DNA from: Hippophae tibetana
Lineage: Eukaryota > Streptophyta > Magnoliopsida > Rosales > Elaeagnaceae
Direction of reading: 5' to 3'
Length of the DNA: 64,000 nt
Assembly: GCA_037013495.1 (NCBI GenBank)
Contig: CM072801.1
Span: forward strand, 103,113,816 to 103,177,815
Below, piece after piece: positions 26,449 to 38,415 of the stretch (its first letter is position 1; the number at the start of each line of letters is the position of its first letter). The notes under the pieces were generated by a model, which had not been told where the DNA came from, ran no database searches, and worked only from the letters and a program-made list of their open reading frames with translations. Both the position numbers and the translations under genes were made by a program.

Positions 26449-27303
26449 GATGCGAGAAAACTATAAGACGTAGGAAAGTAGTGTAAGCGATGGAATTTGG
26501 GTTCTAAAAGGTGGATAACTGAACTATTGTTTCCTTCATGTTTTTGCAAATAGAAAGAAGCATTGATTTGATATATTATAATAGTCATTTGGATACACGA
26601 GTTAAAAGTTATAACAGTTTAAAGATACAATCCCAATAAATAATTTCTTTTTTTTAAACTACGAACTCCAGAAATTTTGTGGTTTTTTATTCAGGAACAA
26701 AGATAGGTTGAACACTGAAAAAAAAGAAGAGGAAAATGATAGGGTGAATTAAAAGAAGAGTAAGAAATGCAATGCAAATAAGAAAATAATGACAATTAAA
26801 TCTAAAGAAAACAAAAGTCTTGTAGAAAATATTTGTTTCTTTAATTGGGATTTGGAACCAAAGAATGCAAAAAACAATATAATGGAAAATTTTATTAATT
26901 CTAAAATTCAAAAAATAAAACAAAGAAGAGGAAAATGATATAGTGATTTAAAAGAAAAGTACGCAATGAAATGCAAATAAGAAAATAATGTCAACAAAAT
27001 CTAAAGAAAACAAAAGACTTGTAGAACATATTTGTTTCTTTAATTGTGATTTTGAACAAAAGAATGCAAAAACCAATAAAATGGAAAATTTCATTAAATC
27101 TAAAATTAAAAAAAAAAGATATTTTAAGATAAATATCCTATTTTGGGCGACCACGGCTTCGATACCAAATGATAAAGATCCTTTATGCGAAAAAAATTGG
27201 AACCCATGAACTCACAGGAATGAGAAGTATGGAATTGCAAATAACATGGTTATTATGATCAAATTGGAGCAATAAAGAACAAGAATAGAAAACCATGAGA
27301 GAA
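26449..27303 (+). repeat. Satellite copy 32 (855 bp)
   Basis: As copy 29, with one more A in the run at the end of sub-repeat B, which lengthens the plus-strand open frame to 73 codons. Confidence 0.9.
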
Positions 27304-28157
27304 GATGCGAGAAAACTATAAGACGTAGGAAAGTAGTGTAAGCGATGGAATTTGGGTTCTAAAAGGTGGATAACTGAACTATTGTTTCCTTCATGTTTTT
27401 GCAAATAGAAAGAAGCTTTGGTTTGATATATTATAATAGTCATTTGGATACACGAGTTAAAAGTTATAAGAGTTTAAAGATACAATCCCAATAAATAATT
27501 TCTTTTTTTTAAACTACGAACTCCAGAAATTTTGTGGTTTTTTATTCAGGGACAAAGATAGGTTGAACACTGAAAAAAAAAGAACAGGAAAATGATAGGG
27601 TGAATTAAAAGAAGAGTAAGAAATGCAACGCAAATAAGAAAATAATGACAATTAAATCTAAAGAAAACAAAAGTCCTGTAGAAAATATTTGTTTCTTTAA
27701 TTGGGATTTGGAACCAAAGAATGCAAAAAACAATATAATGGAGAATTTTATTAATTCCAAAATTCAAAAAATAAAACAAACAAGAGGAAAATGATATAAT
27801 GATTTAAAAGAAAAGTACGCAATGAAATGCAAATAAGAAAATAATATCAACAAAATCTAAAGAAAACAAAAGACTTGTAGAACATATTTGTTTCTTTAAT
27901 TGTGATTTGGAACAAAAGAATGCAAAAACCAATAAAATGGAAAATTTCATTAAATCTAAAATTAAAAAAAAGATATTTTAAGATAAATATCCTATTTTGG
28001 GCAACCACGGCTTCGATACCAAATGATACAGATCCTTTATGCGAAAATATTTGGATCCCTTGAACTCACAGGAATGAGAAGTATGGAATTGCTAATAACA
28101 TGGTTGTTATGATCAAATTGGAGCAATAAAGAACAAGAATAGAAAACCATACAAGAA
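27304..28157 (+). repeat. Satellite copy 33 (854 bp)
   Basis: As copy 30 but A aggg, cagggacaaag and ataatatcaac; BamHI ggatcc at 28053; ends catacaagaa. Confidence 0.9.
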
Positions 28158-29013
28158 GGTGCGATCAAACTATAAGACGTAGGAAAGTAGTGTAAGCGAT
28201 GGAATTTGGGTTCTAAAACGTGGATAACTGAACTATTGTTTCCTTCATGTTTTTGCAAATAGAAATAAGCTTTGGTTTGATATATTATAATAGTCATTTG
28301 GATACACGAGTTAAAAGTTATAACAGTTTTAAGATATAATCCCAATAAATAATTTCTTTTTTTTAAACTACGAACTGCAGAAATTTTGTGGTTTTTTAAT
28401 CAGGAACAAAGATAGGTTGAACACTGAAAAAAAAAAAGAACAGGAAAATGATACAGTGAATTAAAAGAAGAGTAAGAAATGGAATGCAAATAAGAAAATA
28501 ATGAAATTAAATCTAAAGAAAACAAAACTCTTGTAGAAAATAGTTGTTTCTTTAATTGGGATTTGGTAGCAAAGAATGCAAAAAACAATATAATGGAAAA
28601 TTTTATTAATTCCATAATTCAAAAAATAAACAAAGAAGAGGAAAATGATATATTGATTTAAAAGAAAAGTACGCAATGAAATGCAAATAAGAAAATAATG
28701 TCAACAAAATCTAAAGAAAACAAAAGACTTGTAGAACATATTTGTTTCTTTAATTGTGATTTTGAACAAAAGAATGCAAAAACCAATAAAATGGAAAATT
28801 TCATTAAATCTAAAATTTAAAAAAAAAGATATTTTAAGATAAATATCCTATTTTGGGCGACCACGGCTTTGATACCAAATGATACAGATCCTTTATGCGA
28901 AAAAAATTGGAACCCATGAACTCACAGGAATGAGAAGTATACAATTGCTAATAACATGGTTATTATGATCAAATTGGAGCAATAAAGAACAAGAATAGAA
29001 AACCATGCAAGAA
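28158..29013 (+). repeat. Satellite copy 34 (856 bp)
   Basis: As copy 27, with PstI ctgcag at 28375 and one more A in the run before gaacagg. Confidence 0.9.
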
Positions 29014-29867
29014 GGTGCGATCAAACTATAAGACGTAGGAAAGTAGTGTAAGCGATGGAATTTGGGTTCTAAAAGGTGGATAACTGAACTATTGTTTCCT
29101 TCATATTTTTGTAAATCGAAATAAGCTTTGATTTGATATATTATAATAGTCATTTGGATACACGAGTTAAAAGTTATAACAGTTTAAAGGTACAATCCCA
29201 ATAAATAATTTCTTTTTTTTAAACTACGAACTCCAGAAATTTTGTGGTTTTTTATTCAGGAACAAAAATAGGTTGAACACGGAAAACAAAGAACAGGAAA
29301 ATGATACAGTGAATTAAAAGAAGAGTAAGAAATGCAACGCAAATAAGAAAATAATGACAATTAAATCTAAAGAAAACAAAAGTCTTGTAGAAAATATTTG
29401 GTTCTTTAATTGGGATTTGGAACCAAAGAATGCAAAAAACAATATAATGGAAAATTTTATTAATTCGAAAATTCAAAAAATAAAACAAAGAAGAGGAAAA
29501 TGACATAGTGATTTAAAAGAAAAGTACGCAATGAAATGCAAATAAGAAAATAATGTCAACAAAATCTAAAGAAAACAAAAGACTTGTAGAACATATTTGT
29601 TTCTTTAATTTTGATTTTGAACAAAAGAATGCAAAAACCAATAAAATGGAAAATTTCATTAAATCTAAAATTAAAAAAAAAGATATTTTAAGATAAATAT
29701 CCTATTTTGGGCTACCACGGCTTCGATACCAAATGATAAAGATCCTTTATGCGAAAAAAATTGGAACCCATGAACTCACAGGAATGAGAAGTATGGAATT
29801 GCTAATAACATGGTTATTATGATCAAATTGGAGCAATAAAGAACAAGAATAGAAAACCATGAGAGAA
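29014..29867 (+). repeat. Satellite copy 35 (854 bp), mosaic
   Basis: Front as copies 43 and 44 (cttcatatttttg, ggatacacgag, aaaggtacaatcc, ccagaaatttt), back as copies 28, 31 and 40 (ttggttcttt, attcgaaaattc, ttttgattttg); gggctaccacgg shared with copy 40. Confidence 0.9.
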
Positions 29868-30721
29868 GATGCGAGAAAACTATAAGACGTAGGAAAGTAG
29901 TGTAAGCGATGGAATTTGGGTTCTAAAAGGTGGATAACTGAACTATTGTTTCCTTCATGTTTTTGCAAATAGAAAGAAGCATTGATTTGATATATTATAA
30001 TAGTCATTTGGATACACGAGTTAAAAGTTATAACAGTTTAAAGATACAATCCCAATAAATAATTTCTTTTTTTTAAACTACGAACTCCAGAAATTTTGTG
30101 GTTTTTTATTCAGGAACAAAGATAGGTTGAACACTGAAAAAAAAGAAGAGGAAAATGATAGGGTGAATTAAAAGAAGAGTAAGAAATGCAATGCAAATAA
30201 GAAAATAATGACAATTAAATCTAAAGAAAACAAAAGTCTTGTAGAAAATATTTGTTTCTTTAATTGGGATTTGGAACCAAAGAATGCAAAAAACAATATA
30301 ATGGAAAATTTTATTATATCTAAAATTCAAAAAATAAAACAAAGAAGAGGAAAATGATATAGTGATTTAAAAGAAAAGTACGCAATGAAATGCAAATAAG
30401 AAAATAATGTCAACAAAATCTAAAGAAAACAAAAGACTTGTAGAACATATTTGTTTCTTTAATTGTTATTTTGAACAAAAGAATGCAAAAACCAATAAAA
30501 TGGAAAATTTCATTAAATCTAAAATTAAAAAAAAAGATATTTTAAGATAAATATCCTATTTTGGGCGACCACGGCTTCGATACCAAATGATAAAGATCCT
30601 TTATGCGAAAAAAATTGGAACCCATGAACTCACAGGAATGAGAAGTATGGAATTGCAAATAACATGGTTATTATGATCAAATTGGAGCAATAAAGAACAA
30701 GAATAGAAAACCATGAGAGAA
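29868..30721 (+). repeat. Satellite copy 36 (854 bp)
   Basis: As copy 29, with private attttattatatctaaaattc and ttgttattttg; t1 with attgcaaataac. Confidence 0.9.
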
Positions 30722-31577
30722 GATGCGAGAAAACTATAAGACGTAGGAAAGTAGTGTAAGCGATGGAATTTGGGTTCTAAAAGGTGGATAACTGAACTAT
30801 TGTTTCCTTCATGTTTTTGCAAATAGAAAGAAGCATTGATTTGATATATTATAATAGTCATTTGGATACACGAGTTAAAAGTTATAACAGTTTAAAGATA
30901 CAATCCCAATAAATAATTTCTTTTTTTTAAATTACGAACTCCAGAAATTTTGTGGTTTTTTATTCAGGAACAAAGATAGGTTGAACACTGAAAACAAAGA
31001 ACAGGAAAATGATAGGGTGAATTAAAAGAAGAGTAAGAAATGCAACGCAAATAAGAAAATAATGACAATTAAATCTAAAGAAAACAAAAGTCTTGTAGAA
31101 AATATTTGTTTCTTTAATTGGGATTTGGAACTAAAGAATGCAAAAAACAATTATAATGGAAAATTTTATTAATTCTAAAATTCAAAAAATAAAACAAAGA
31201 AGAGGAAAATGATATAGTGATTTAAAAGAAAAGTACGCAATGAAATGCAAATAAGAAAATAATGTCAACAAAATCTAAAGAAAACAAAAGACTTGTAGAA
31301 CATATTTGTTTCTTTAATTGTGATTTTGAACAAAAGAATGCAAAAACCAATAAAATGGAAAATTTCATTAAATCTAAAATTAAAAAAAAAAGATATTTTA
31401 AGATAAATATCCTATTTTTGGCGACCACGGCTTTGATACCAAATGATACAGATCCTTTATGCAAAAAAAATTGGAACCCATGAACTCACAGGAATGAGAA
31501 GTATGCAATTGCTAATAACATGGTTATTATGATCAAATTTGAGCAATAAAGAACAAGAATAGAAAACCATGCCAGAA
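30722..31577 (+). repeat. Satellite copy 37 (856 bp)
   Basis: gatgcgagaaaac; Ca; aaattacgaac; ctgaaaacaaagaac with aggg; ggaactaaag; caattataatgg; ctatttttggcg; gcaaaaaaaattgg; t1. Confidence 0.9.
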
Positions 31578-32432
31578 GGTGCGATCAAACTATAAGACGT
31601 AGGAAAGTAGTGTAAGCGATGGAATTTGGGTTCTAAAAGGTGGATAACTGAAGTATTGTTTCCTTCATGTTTTTGTAAATCGAAATAAGCTTTGATTTGA
31701 TATATTATAATAGTCATTTGGATACACGAGTTAAAAGTTATAACAGTTTAAAGGTACAATCCCAATAAATAATTTCTTTTTTTTAAACTACGAACTCCAG
31801 AAATTTTGTGGTTTTTTATTCAGGAACAAAGATAGGTTGAACACGGAAAACAAAGAACAGGAAAATGATACAGTGAATTAAAAGAAGAGTAAGAAATGCA
31901 ACGCAAATAAGAAAATAATGACAATTAAATCTAAAGAAAACAAAAGTCTTGTAGAAAATATTTGTTTCTTTAATTGGGATTTGGAACCAAAGAATGCAAA
32001 AAACAATATAATGGAAAATTTTATTAATTATAAAATTCAAAAAATAAAACAAAGAAGAGGAAAATGATATAGTGATTTAAAAGAAAAGTACGCAATGAAA
32101 TGCAAATAAGAAAATAATGTCAACAAAATCTAAAGAAAACAAAAGACTTGTAGAACATATTTGTTTCTTTAATTGTGATTTTGAACAAAAGAATGCAAAA
32201 ACCAATAAAATGGAAAATTTCATTAAATCTAAAATTAAAAAAAAAAGATATTTTAAGATAAATATCCTATTTTGGGCGACCAAGGCTTCGATACCAAATG
32301 ATAAATATCCTTTATGCGAAAAAAATTGGAACCCATGAACTCACAGGAATGAGAAGTATGGAATTGCTAATAACATGGTTATTATGATGAAATTGGAGCA
32401 ATAAAGAACAAGAATAGAAAACCATGACAGAA
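31578..32432 (+). repeat. Satellite copy 38 (855 bp)
   Basis: Preceded by atgccagaa; T; ctgaagtattg; aaaggtacaatcc; caca; aattataaaattc; gaccaaggcttcg; ataaatatcc; gatgaaattgg. Confidence 0.9.
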
Positions 32433-33286
32433 GATGCGAGAAAACTATAAGACGTAGGAAAGTAGTGTAAGCGATGGAATTTGGGTTCTAAAAGGTGGAT
32501 AACTGAACTATTGTTTCCTTCATGTTTTTGCAAATAGAAATAAGCTTTGGTTTGATATATTATAATAGTCATTTGGATACACGAGTTAAAAGTTATAACA
32601 GTTTTAAGATATAATCCCAATAAATAATTTCTTTTTTTTAAACTACGAACTGCAGAAATTTTGTGGTTTTTTAATCAGGAACAAAGATAGGTTGAACACT
32701 GAAAAAAAAAGAACAGGAAAATGATACAGTGAATTAAAAGAAGAGTAAGAAATGGAATGCAAATAAGAAAATAATGAAATTAAATCTAAAGAAAACAAAA
32801 CTTTTGTAGAAAATAGTTGTTTCTTTAATTGGGATTTGGTAGCAAAGAATGCAAAAAACAATATAATGGAAAATTTTATTAATTCCATAATTCAAAAAAT
32901 AAACAAAGAAGAGGAAAATGATATATTGATTTAAAAGAAAAGTACGCAATGAAATGCAAATAAGAAAATAATGTCAACAAAATCTAAAGAAAACAAAAGA
33001 CTTGTAGAACATATTTGTTTCTTTAATTGTGATTTTGAACAAAAGAATGCAAAAACCAATAAAATGGAAAATTTCATTAAATCTAAAATTTAAAAAAAAA
33101 GATATTTTAAGATAAATATCCTATTTTGGGCGACCACGGCTTTGATACCAAATGATACAGATCCTTTATGCGAAAAAAATTGGAACCCATGAACTCACAG
33201 GAATGAGAAGTATACAATTGCTAATAACATGGTTATTATGATCAAATTGGAGCAATAAAGAACAAGAATAGAAAACCATGCAAGAA
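32433..33286 (+). repeat. Satellite copy 39 (854 bp)
   Basis: gatgcgagaaaac front; Ct; PstI ctgcag at 32650; sub-repeat A as copies 27 and 34 with acttttgtag; t1 with gtatacaattgc. Confidence 0.9.
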
Positions 33287-34140
33287 GGTGCGATCAAACT
33301 ATAAGACGTAGGAAAGTAGTGTAAGCGATGGAATTTGGGTTCTAAAAGGTGGATAACTGAACTATTGTTTCCTTCATGTTTTTGTAAATCGAAATAAGCT
33401 TTGATTTGATATATTATAATAGTCATTTGAATACATGAGTTAAAAGTTATAACAGTTTAAAGATACAATCCCAATAAATAATTTCTTTTTTTTAAACTAC
33501 GAACTCCAGATATTTTGTGGTTTTTTATTCAGGAACAAAGATAGGTTGAACACGGAAAACAAAGAACAGGAAAATGATACAGTGAATTAAAAGAAGAGTA
33601 AGAAATGCAACGCAAATAAGAAAATAATGACAATTAAATCTAAAGAAAACAAAAGTCTTGTAGAAAATATTTGGTTCTTTAATTGGGATTTGGAACCAAA
33701 GAATGCAAAAAACAATATAATGGAAAATTTTATTAATTCGAAAATTCAAAAAATAAAACAAAGAAGAGGAAAATGATATAGTGATTTAAAAGAAAAGTAC
33801 GCAATGAAATGCAAATAAGAAAATAATGTCAACAAAATCTAAAGAAAACAAAAGACTTGTAGAACATATTTGTTTCTTTAATTTTGATTTTGAACAAAAG
33901 AATGCAAAAACCAATAAAATGGAAAATTTCATTAAATCTAAAATTAAAAAAAAAGATATTTTAAGATAAATATCCTATTTTGGGCTACCACGGCTTCGAT
34001 ACCAAATGATAAAGATCCTTTATGCGAAAAAAATTGGAACCCATGAACTCACAGGAATGAGAAGTATGGAATTGCTAATAACATGGTTATTATGATCAAA
34101 TTGGAGCAATAAAGAACAAGAATAGAAAACCATGAGAGAA
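33287..34140 (+). repeat. Satellite copy 40 (854 bp)
   Basis: As copies 28 and 31, with gggctaccacgg. Confidence 0.9.
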
Positions 34141-34994
34141 GATGCGAGAAAACTATAAGACGTAGGAAAGTAGTGTAAGCGATGGAATTTGGGTTCTAAA
34201 AGGTGGATAACTGAACTATTGTTTCCTTCATGTTTTTGCAAATAGAAAGAAGCATTGATTTGATATATTATAATAGTCATTTGGATACACGAGTTAAAAG
34301 TTATAACAGTTTAAAGATACAATCCCAATAAATAATTTCTTTTTTTTAAACTACGAACTCCAGAAATTTTGTGGTTTTTTATTCAGGAACAAAGATAGGT
34401 TGAACACTGAAAAAAAAGAAGAGGAAAATGATAGGGTGAATTAAAAGAAGAGTAAGAAATGCAATGCAAATAAGAAAATAATGACAATTAAATCTAAAGA
34501 AAACAAAAGTCTTGTAGAAAATATTTGTTTCTTTAATTGGGATTTGGAACCAAAGAATGCAAAAAACAATATAATGGAAAATTTTATTAATTCTAAAATT
34601 CAAAAAATAAAACAAAGAAGAGGAAAATGATATAGTGATTTAAAAGAAAAGTACGCAATGAAATGCAAATAAGAAAATAATGTCAACAAAATCTAAAGAA
34701 AACAAAAGACTTGTAGAACATATTTGTTTCTTTAATTGTGATTTTGAACAAAAGAATGCAAAAACCAATAAAATGGAAAATTTCATTAAATCTAAAATTA
34801 AAAAAAAAGATATTTTAAGATAAATATCCTATTTTGGGCGACCACGGCTTCGATACCAAATGATAAAGATCCTTTATGCGAAAAAAATTGGAACCCATGA
34901 ACTCACAGGAATGAGAAGTATGGAATTGCAAATAACATGGTTATTATGATCAAATTGGAGCAATAAAGAACAAGAATAGAAAACCATGAGAGGA
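34141..34994 (+). repeat. Satellite copy 41 (854 bp)
   Basis: As copies 29 and 32; t1 with attgcaaataac. Confidence 0.9.
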
Positions 34995-35849
34995 GATGCG
35001 AGAAAACTATAAGACGTAGGAAAGTAGTGTAAGCGATGGAATTTGGGTTCTAAAAGGTGGATAACTGAACTATTGTTTCCTTCATGTTTTTGCAAATAGA
35101 AAGAAGCATTGATTTGATATATTATAATAGTCATTTGGATACACGAGTTAAAAGTTATAACAGTTTAAAGATACAATCCCAATAAATAATTTCTTTTTTT
35201 TAAACTACGAACTCCAGAAATTTTGTGGTTTTTTATTCAGGAACAAAGATAGGTTGAACACGGAAAACAAAGAATAGGAAAATGATACAGTGAATTAAAA
35301 GAAGAGTAAGAAATGCAACGCAAATAAGAAAATAATGACAATTAAATCTAAAGAAAACAAAAGTCTTGTAGAAAATATTTGTTTCTTTAATTGGGATTTG
35401 GAACCAAAGAATGCAAAAAACAATATAATGGAAAATTTTATTAATTCTAAAATTCAAAAAATAAAACAAAGAAGAGGAAAATGATATAGTGATTTAAAAG
35501 AAAAGTACGCAATGAAATGCAAATAAGAAAATAATGTCAACAAAATCTAAAGAAAACAAAAGACTTGTAGAACATATTTGTTTCTTTAATTGTGATTTTG
35601 AACAAAAGAATGCAAAAACCAATAAAATGGAAAATTTCATTAAATCTAAAATTAAAAAAAAAAGATATTTTAAGATGAATATCCTATTTTGGGCGACCAC
35701 GGCTTCGATACCAAATGATAAATATCCTTTATGCGAAAAAAATTGGAACCCATGAACTCACAGGAATGAGAAGTATGGAATTGCTAATAACATGGTTATT
35801 ATGATGAAATTGGAGCAATAAAGAACAAGAATAGAAAACCATGACAGAA
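34995..35849 (+). repeat. Satellite copy 42 (855 bp)
   Basis: Preceded by atgagag; gatgcgagaaaac; Ca; cacggaaaacaaagaatagg with caca; aagatgaatatcc; ataaatatcc; gatgaaattgg; ends catgacagaa. Confidence 0.9.
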
Positions 35850-36943
35850 GATGCGAGAAAACTATAAGACGTAGGAAAGTAGTGTAAGCGATGGAATTTG
35901 GGTTCTAAAAGGTGGATAACTGAACTATTGTTTCCTTCATATTTTTGTAAATCGAAATAAGCTTTGATTTGATATATTATAATAGTCATTTGGATACACG
36001 AGTTAAAAGTTATAACAGTTTAAAGGTACAATCCCAATAAATAATTTCTTTTTTTTAAACTACGAACTCCAGAAATTTTGTGGTTTTTTATTCAGGAACA
36101 AAGATAGGTTGAACACGGAAAACAAAGAACAGGAAAATGATACAGTGAATTAAAAGAAGAGTAAGAAATGCAACGCAAATAAGAAAATAATGACAATTAA
36201 ATCTAAAGAAAACAAAAGTCTTGTAGAAAATATTTGTTTCTTTAATTGGGATTTGGAACCAAAGAATGCAAAAAACAATATAATGGAAAATTTTATTAAT
36301 TCTAAAATTCAAAAAATAAAACAAAGAAGAGGAAAATGATATAGTGATTTAAAAGAAAAGTACGCAATGAAATGCAAATAAGAAAATAATGTCAACAAAA
36401 TCTAAAGAAAACAAAAGACTTGTAGAACATATTTGTTTCTTTAATTGTGATTTTGAACAAAAGAATGCAAAAACCAATAAAATGGAAAATTTCATTAAAT
36501 CTAAAATTAAAAAAAAAAGATATTTTAAGATGAATATCCTATTTTGGGCGACCACGGCTTCGATACCAAATGATAAATATCCTTTATGCGAAAAAAATTG
36601 GAACCCATGAACTCACAGGAATGAGAAGTATGGAATTGCTAATAACATGGTTATTATGATGAAATTGGAGCAATAAAGAACAAGAATAGAAAACCATGAC
36701 AGAAGATGCGAGAAAACTATAAGACGTAGGAAAGTAGTGTAAGCGATGGAATTTGGGTTCTAAAAGGTGGATAACTGAACTATTGTTTCCTTCATATTTT
36801 TGTAAATCGAAATAAGCTTTGATTTGATATATTATAATAGTCATTTGGATACACGAGTTAAAAGTTATAACAGTTTAAAGGTACAATCCCAATAAATAAT
36901 TTCTTTTTTTTAAACTACGAACTCCAGAAATTTTGTGGTTTTT
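35233..36943 (+). repeat. Near-identical single-unit duplication (offset 855)
   Basis: From about 35233 to 36087 and from 36088 to 36942 the sequence is virtually the same. Shared rare states include aagatgaatatcc, ataaatatcctttatg, gatgaaattggagc, catgacagaagatg, cttcatatttttgtaaatc and ttaaaggtacaatcc. This is one of the youngest-looking duplications in the window. Confidence 0.85.
35850..36704 (+). repeat. Satellite copy 43 (855 bp)
   Basis: gatgcgagaaaac; T with cttcatatttttg; aaaggtacaatcc; caca; aagatgaatatcc; gatgaaattgg. Confidence 0.9.
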
Positions 36944-37560
36944 TATTCAGGAACAAAGATAGGTTGAACACGGAAAACAAAGAACAGGAAAATGATACAG
37001 TGAATTAAAAGAAGAGTAAGAAATGCAACGCAAATAAGAAAATAATGACAATTAAATCTAAAGAAAACAAAAGTCTTGTAGAAAATATTTGTTTCTTTAA
37101 TTGGGATTTGGAACCAAAGAATGCAAAAAACAATTATAATGGAAAATTTTATTAATTCGAAAATTCAAAAAATAAAACAAAGAAGAGGAAAATGATATAG
37201 TGATTTAAAAGAAAAGTACGCAATGAAATGCAAATAAGAAAATAATGTCAACAAAATCTAAAGAAAACAAAAGACTTGTAGAACATATTTGTTTCTTTAA
37301 TTGTGATTTTGAACAAAAGAATGCAAAAACCAATAAAATGGAAAATTTCATTAAATCTAAAATTAAAAAAAAAAGATATTTTAAGATAAATATCCTATTT
37401 TGGGCGACCACGGCTTCGATACCAAATGATACAGATCCTTTATGCGGAAAAAATTGGAACTCATGAAGTCACAGGAATGAGAAGTATGGAATTGCTAATA
37501 ACATGGTTATTATGATCAAATTGGAGCAATAAAGAACAAGAATAGAAAACCATGAGAGAA
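36705..37560 (+). repeat. Satellite copy 44 (856 bp)
   Basis: Front as copy 43; then caattataatgg, attcgaaaattc; gcggaaaaaattgg and aactcatgaagtcac; t1. Confidence 0.9.
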
Positions 37561-38415
37561 GATGCGAGAAAACTATAAGACGTAGGAAAGTAGTGTAAGC
37601 GATGGAATTTGGGTTCTAAAAGGTGGATAACTGAACTATTGTTTCCTTCATGTTTTTGCAAATAGAAAGAAGCATTGATTTGATATATTATAATAGTCAT
37701 TTGGATACACGAGTTGAAAGTTATAACAGTTTAAAGATACAATCCCAATAAATAATTTCTTTTTTTTAAACTACGAACTCCAGATATTTTGTGGTTTTTT
37801 ATTCAGGAACAAAGATAGGTTGAACACTGAAAAAAGAAGAAGAGGAAAATGATAGGGTGAATTAAAAGAAGAGTAAGAAATGCAATGCAAATAAGAAAAT
37901 AATGACAATTAAATCTAAAGGAAACAAAAGTCTTGTAGAAAATATTTGTTTCTTTAATTGGGATTTGGAACCAAAGAATGCAAAAAACAATATAATGGAA
38001 AATTTTATTAATTCGAAAATTCAAAAAATAAAACAAAGAAGAGGAAAATGATATAGTGATTTAAAAGAAAAGTACGCAATGAAATGCAAATAAGAAAATA
38101 ATGTCAACAAAATCTAAAGAAAACAAAAGACTTGTAGAACATATTTGTTTCTTTAATTGTGATTTGGAACAAAAGAATGCAAAAACCAATAAAATGGAAA
38201 ATTTCAATAAATCTAAAATTAAAAAAAAAGATATTTTAAGATAAATATCCTATTTTGGGCGACCACGGCTTTGATACCAAATGATACAGATCCTTTATGC
38301 GAAAAAAATTGGAACCCATGAACTCACAGGAATGAGAAGTATGCAATTGCTAATAACATGGTTATTATGATCAAATTGGAGCAATAAAGAACAAGAATAG
38401 AAAACCATGCCAGAA
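37561..38415 (+). repeat. Satellite copy 45 (855 bp)
   Basis: gatgcgagaaaac; Ca; gagttgaaag; ccagatatttt; gaaaaaagaagaagagg with aggg; aaaggaaac; tttcaataaatc; t1 with gtatgcaattgc. Confidence 0.9.

Larger units (their letters stand above)
23033..28157 (+). repeat. Trimer repeated twice, copies 28-30 and 31-33 (offset ~2562)
   Basis: Copies 28/31 share tcatttgaatacatgag, ccagatattttg, atatttggttcttt, attcgaaaattc and ttttgattttg. Copies 29/32 share gatgcgagaaaac, Ca, gaagaggaaaatgataggg and attgcaaataac. Copies 30/33 share gtcctgtag, aacaaacaagagg and the ggatcccttgaac tail. Few private changes separate the pairs (for example ttggggcaataaag in copy 30, cagggacaaag and ataatatcaac in copy 33). 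Confidence 0.88.
22178..31577 (+). repeat. Seven-unit period, copies 27-30 and 34-37 (offset ~5981)
   Basis: Copies 27 and 34 share the PstI-creating gaactgcagaaa, aataatgaaattaaat, aaaactcttgtag, ggtagcaaag, aaaatttaaaa and gtatacaattgc. The three copies following each also correspond (28/35 in part, 29/36 fully, 30/37 weakly). The extra three units in the left member are the second trimer (copies 31-33), so the seven-unit period is a four-unit block plus one internal trimer duplication. Confidence 0.82.
28158..35849 (+). repeat. Five-unit period, copies 34-37 and 39-42 (offset 4272-4275)
   Basis: Copies 34/39 share the PstI haplotype, 35/40 share gggctaccacgg with ttttgattttg and attcgaaaattc, and 36/41 share Ca with aggg. 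Copies 37/42 match at the start (gatgcgaga, Ca) but differ in sub-repeat A. Copy 38 has no counterpart after copy 42 except in mosaic form (copies 43 and 44). Confidence 0.8.
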
